Part shown: in pieces, positions 61,987 through 64,000 of the stretch | How positions within the stretch are numbered: position 1 is the first letter of the stretch | Layout: each line of letters begins with the position of its first letter | Notes under the pieces: model-generated | Told to the model about the DNA's origin: nothing | Seen by the model: the letters and a program-made list of their open reading frames with translations, nothing else | Databases searched by the model: none | DNA from: Pectobacterium polaris | GTDB lineage: Bacteria > Pseudomonadota > Gammaproteobacteria > Enterobacterales > Enterobacteriaceae | NCBI RefSeq assembly: GCF_002307355.1 | Contig: NZ_CP017481.1 | Span: 2,108,001-2,172,000, forward strand | Direction: 5' to 3' | Length of the DNA: 64,000 nt | Position numbers and translations under genes: made by a program

Positions 61987-63365
61987 GCTTGAATACCGGG
62001 CTTTACCTACAGGTTTATGTTGTTATCACACTGGTATTCTGCGGACTGACGCAGTATTTCACCGGTTTTCTGGCGGTGCTGTGGTTACCATTTATTTTGG
62101 CGCTGAACATGGTGGGGTTGCTGATTATGCAGACTCGCTACGATAGATTGCATTTGGATACGCAGGAATTGATGGTGCTCACGCTTTACCTCTCTTTTCT
62201 GGCGATGGCGGGATTATCTACCCTGTTACAGGGCGGAATAACCGTCACTATCGTTGGGTTTAAAAACGAGGTTGCATTGTCGCTGATGATGTTTTGCCTG
62301 CTGCTGGGATTTTGCCGCGAATCACAGATTTATCGCGTGACCCGCAGTTTGTATTGGGTGTTCTACGCACAGTTCCCGGTGGTGATTTATCAGGTGTTGT
62401 TTGTTTTGCCGCGGCGGGTAGTATTGCGGGGAGAAGACGAAAAATGGGACTCGGTAGTCGGAACTTTCGGCGGCGACCCGATGGGCGGAGGAAATACCGC
62501 GGCGATGGGGTTGTTCTGCCTGTTGATTATGCTGCTGAAAGTCTCGGAATTTAAACATGGTTTGACGTCGTTTAAATCCACGGCGCTGCATATCGTTTTG
62601 GGATTTAGCTTGTGTATCCTGGGGGAAGTGAAATTTGTGATCCTGATTTCACCGTTATTACTGGTCTGGGTTTGGTTAATGCCGAGCTACATCAAAGGCA
62701 TGAATAGCGTAAACCTGAAAGCAATTTTGCTGATTTTCACTGGCATGGCGTTACTGATTACCGTGGCGATTACCATTTTGGCCTCGGGTTACTCCTCGGC
62801 GTTTGGTGGCGACCCGACGAAAAGCGCGATGAGCGTATTTCTGGATTCATTGAATTATATTTTTGATACCAGCTACATTATGGAATCCGGTGAACTTGGG
62901 CGTCTTACTACGCTATTTTTTTGGCTGAAAAATCACGATATGTGGGGGATCTCCGGTACGTTGTTTGGCTATGGATTAAATGCGACAAATAGCGGCAGCG
63001 CTGTCTCTCCCGGTTTTTTGAATATTATCTATAACCTGATCATCGATTCAACCTCATTAAGTGTGCTGCTATGGGAAGTCGGCGTGGTTGGAACGCTATT
63101 TTTCATCGGGTTAATTATTTATATCTTAGTCATTACGCAGCCAAAGCCGGGACTAGATCGTAATAAATTAGACCAACAGGACCTGAAATTGCTGAGTTTT
63201 TCTCCGGCCTTTAACGTTTTTGTGGTTGGGTGCCTGTTGAGTCTGCCTTATAGCCAGATCCTGATGATTATTCCCATGCTGCAATTCCTATTTTATTTAT
63301 CTCTGGGCTCAAGTCTGGTGATTCGCCATTCTGTCCGCCGTTATATCGGAAAACTGTATGAGTGA
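61983..63365 (+). CDS. Wzy-like polysaccharide polymerase
   Basis: The 460-residue membrane protein has about 10-12 helices and one longer loop near residues 270-340 (GGDPTKSAMSVFLDSLNYIF). Wzy proteins share little sequence; the call depends on topology, position after a flippase and before a glycosyltransferase, and absence of another polymerase in view. An O-antigen-ligase-like role is the alternative. Confidence 0.7.
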   Translation: MSLNTGLYLQVYVVITLVFCGLTQYFTGFLAVLWLPFILALNMVGLLIMQTRYDRLHLDTQELMVLTLYLSFLAMAGLSTLLQGGITVTIVGFKNEVALSLMMFCLLLGFCRESQIYRVTRSLYWVFYAQFPVVIYQVLFVLPRRVVLRGEDEKWDSVVGTFGGDPMGGGNTAAMGLFCLLIMLLKVSEFKHGLTSFKSTALHIVLGFSLCILGEVKFVILISPLLLVWVWLMPSYIKGMNSVNLKAILLIFTGMALLITVAITILASGYSSAFGGDPTKSAMSVFLDSLNYIFDTSYIMESGELGRLTTLFFWLKNHDMWGISGTLFGYGLNATNSGSAVSPGFLNIIYNLIIDSTSLSVLLWEVGVVGTLFFIGLIIYILVITQPKPGLDRNKLDQQDLKLLSFSPAFNVFVVGCLLSLPYSQILMIIPMLQFLFYLSLGSSLVIRHSVRRYIGKLYE

Positions 63366-64000
63366 TAAACCTTTTATTTCAGTGAGTATTAAGACATTCA
63401 ATGAGTCGGAATGCATCGAAAAAACCATCGACAGTATTCGTCGCCATATTGTGGATTACCCCCATAAAATCATTGTTGCCGATAGCTTATCAACCGACAA
63501 CACTCAGCAGCTTGCCAGCGCCAAAGGCATTACCGTGGTGTCGCTGACTGAACCGTCCGAACGCTGCTGCGGTGTGGGGCATCAGCTTGGTTACCTGTAC
63601 AGTCAGGGGGATTATTTGCTGCTAATGGACGGCGATATGGAGCTGGAAGATGGCTTTATTGAGCAGGGCATAGCATTTTTAACCGCACACCCTGATTACG
63701 CTGGCGTGGCTGGAACGGTAGAGATGGATGGCGCGGCGAACTATGAGTTTACATCACGTAAACAGCGCCTTCATAAAATATATCCGTTGGGCGACTGCGG
63801 TCATTTAGGTGGTGGAGGTTTATACCGCCGCTCGGCAATTGAAAAAATAGGTTATCTCACCAACCGCAGCTTGCATGGTTATGAAGAGGCTGAATTAGGT
63901 ATTCGTCTGCGCTATGCCCACTATAAATTACATCGACTTAATGTGCCTTATTTCCGTCACACGTCGTACACCATGCCAACATATAAAATGCTGCAATATC
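63358..64000 (+). CDS. GT2-family glycosyltransferase, N-terminal part (cut by window edge)
   Basis: The gene starts 8 bp inside the polymerase gene and runs off the right edge; 214 codons are visible with no stop. The GT-A fold starts FISVSIKTFNESECIEKTID, the nucleotide-sugar site is IIVADSLSTDNT, and the metal-binding DxD is LLLMDGDMELE. HLGGGGLYRRSAI and HGYEEAELG supply the acceptor-site glycine and acid. It adds a sugar to the growing repeat unit; the sugar cannot be read from the sequence. Confidence 0.88.
   Translation, partial: MSDKPFISVSIKTFNESECIEKTIDSIRRHIVDYPHKIIVADSLSTDNTQQLASAKGITVVSLTEPSERCCGVGHQLGYLYSQGDYLLLMDGDMELEDGFIEQGIAFLTAHPDYAGVAGTVEMDGAANYEFTSRKQRLHKIYPLGDCGHLGGGGLYRRSAIEKIGYLTNRSLHGYEEAELGIRLRYAHYKLHRLNVPYFRHTSYTMPTYKMLQY

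Overview
The window reads as chromosomal DNA of a plant-associated enterobacterium, most likely a soft-rot Pectobacterium. Reasons: an Svx-type secreted virulence protein, a complete rspA-rspB-transporter-ydfI-rspR hexuronate block, a FhuE-type siderophore receptor, CueP, an AzuC-type small protein, good matches to the enterobacterial CRP, FNR and CueR sites, and two copies of a palindromic intergenic repeat. No rRNA, tRNA, CRISPR array, transposase, integrase or phage gene was seen. The species call is inference from gene content.

Layout. 1-3.4 kb (minus): an anaerobic-respiration operon (Tat-exported 4Fe-4S protein, NrfD membrane protein, an MFS exporter, and the start of a periplasmic FMN-binding flavoprotein cut by the left edge). 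3.9-6.2 kb: a secreted esterase and a LysR regulator. 6.4-12.9 kb (plus): rspA (mannonate dehydratase), rspB (dehydrogenase), an MHS-family transporter, a UxuB-like dehydrogenase (YdfI) and GntR regulator RspR; together they suggest a hexonate/hexuronate route to 2-keto-3-deoxygluconate. 13-20 kb (minus): exbD, tonB, a TonB-dependent receptor, exbB, a phospholipase D-family protein and a phytase-like esterase, apparently one self-energised outer-membrane uptake system. 20-24 kb: mdtG, an azuC-like dual-function RNA gene under a perfect CRP site, and svx. 24-29 kb: NCS1 permease with a PAS-LuxR regulator, then LysR with an AEC transporter. 29-34 kb: fhuE, then a glucarate-dehydratase-like enzyme with its MFS transporter. 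34-35.7 kb: an AAA ATPase and a DUF2569 membrane protein.

35.8-43.4 kb: a five-gene chaperone-usher fimbrial operon (minus) facing away from a MarT/CadC-like membrane regulator and its FidL-like partner. 43.5-53.2 kb: a run of small regulator-plus-effector pairs: TetR/ABC-membrane protein with two clear operators, cueP with a CueR-type promoter, TetR/flavodoxin-fold oxidoreductase, an O-methyltransferase, an esterase with an OhrR-like MarR regulator, and an MFS exporter with an AraC regulator. 53.2-55.4 kb: an AT-rich patch with a cyanovirin-N-homology lectin gene, a broken ccdA antitoxin gene and a 28-bp direct repeat on either side. 55.4-64 kb (plus): a Wzx/Wzy-type exopolysaccharide operon that starts with an undecaprenyl-phosphate sugar transferase and runs off the right edge in a GT2 glycosyltransferase; its Wzc-like protein has lost the Walker A lysine and the C-terminal tyrosine cluster.

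The strongest leads for something new are the TonB/ExbBD-receptor-PLD-phytase-like operon, the bacterial cyanovirin-like protein between direct repeats, the exopolysaccharide locus with a degenerate kinase, and three separate short tandem triplications (14, 17 and 19 bp), two of which start exactly at the 3' end of a gene.
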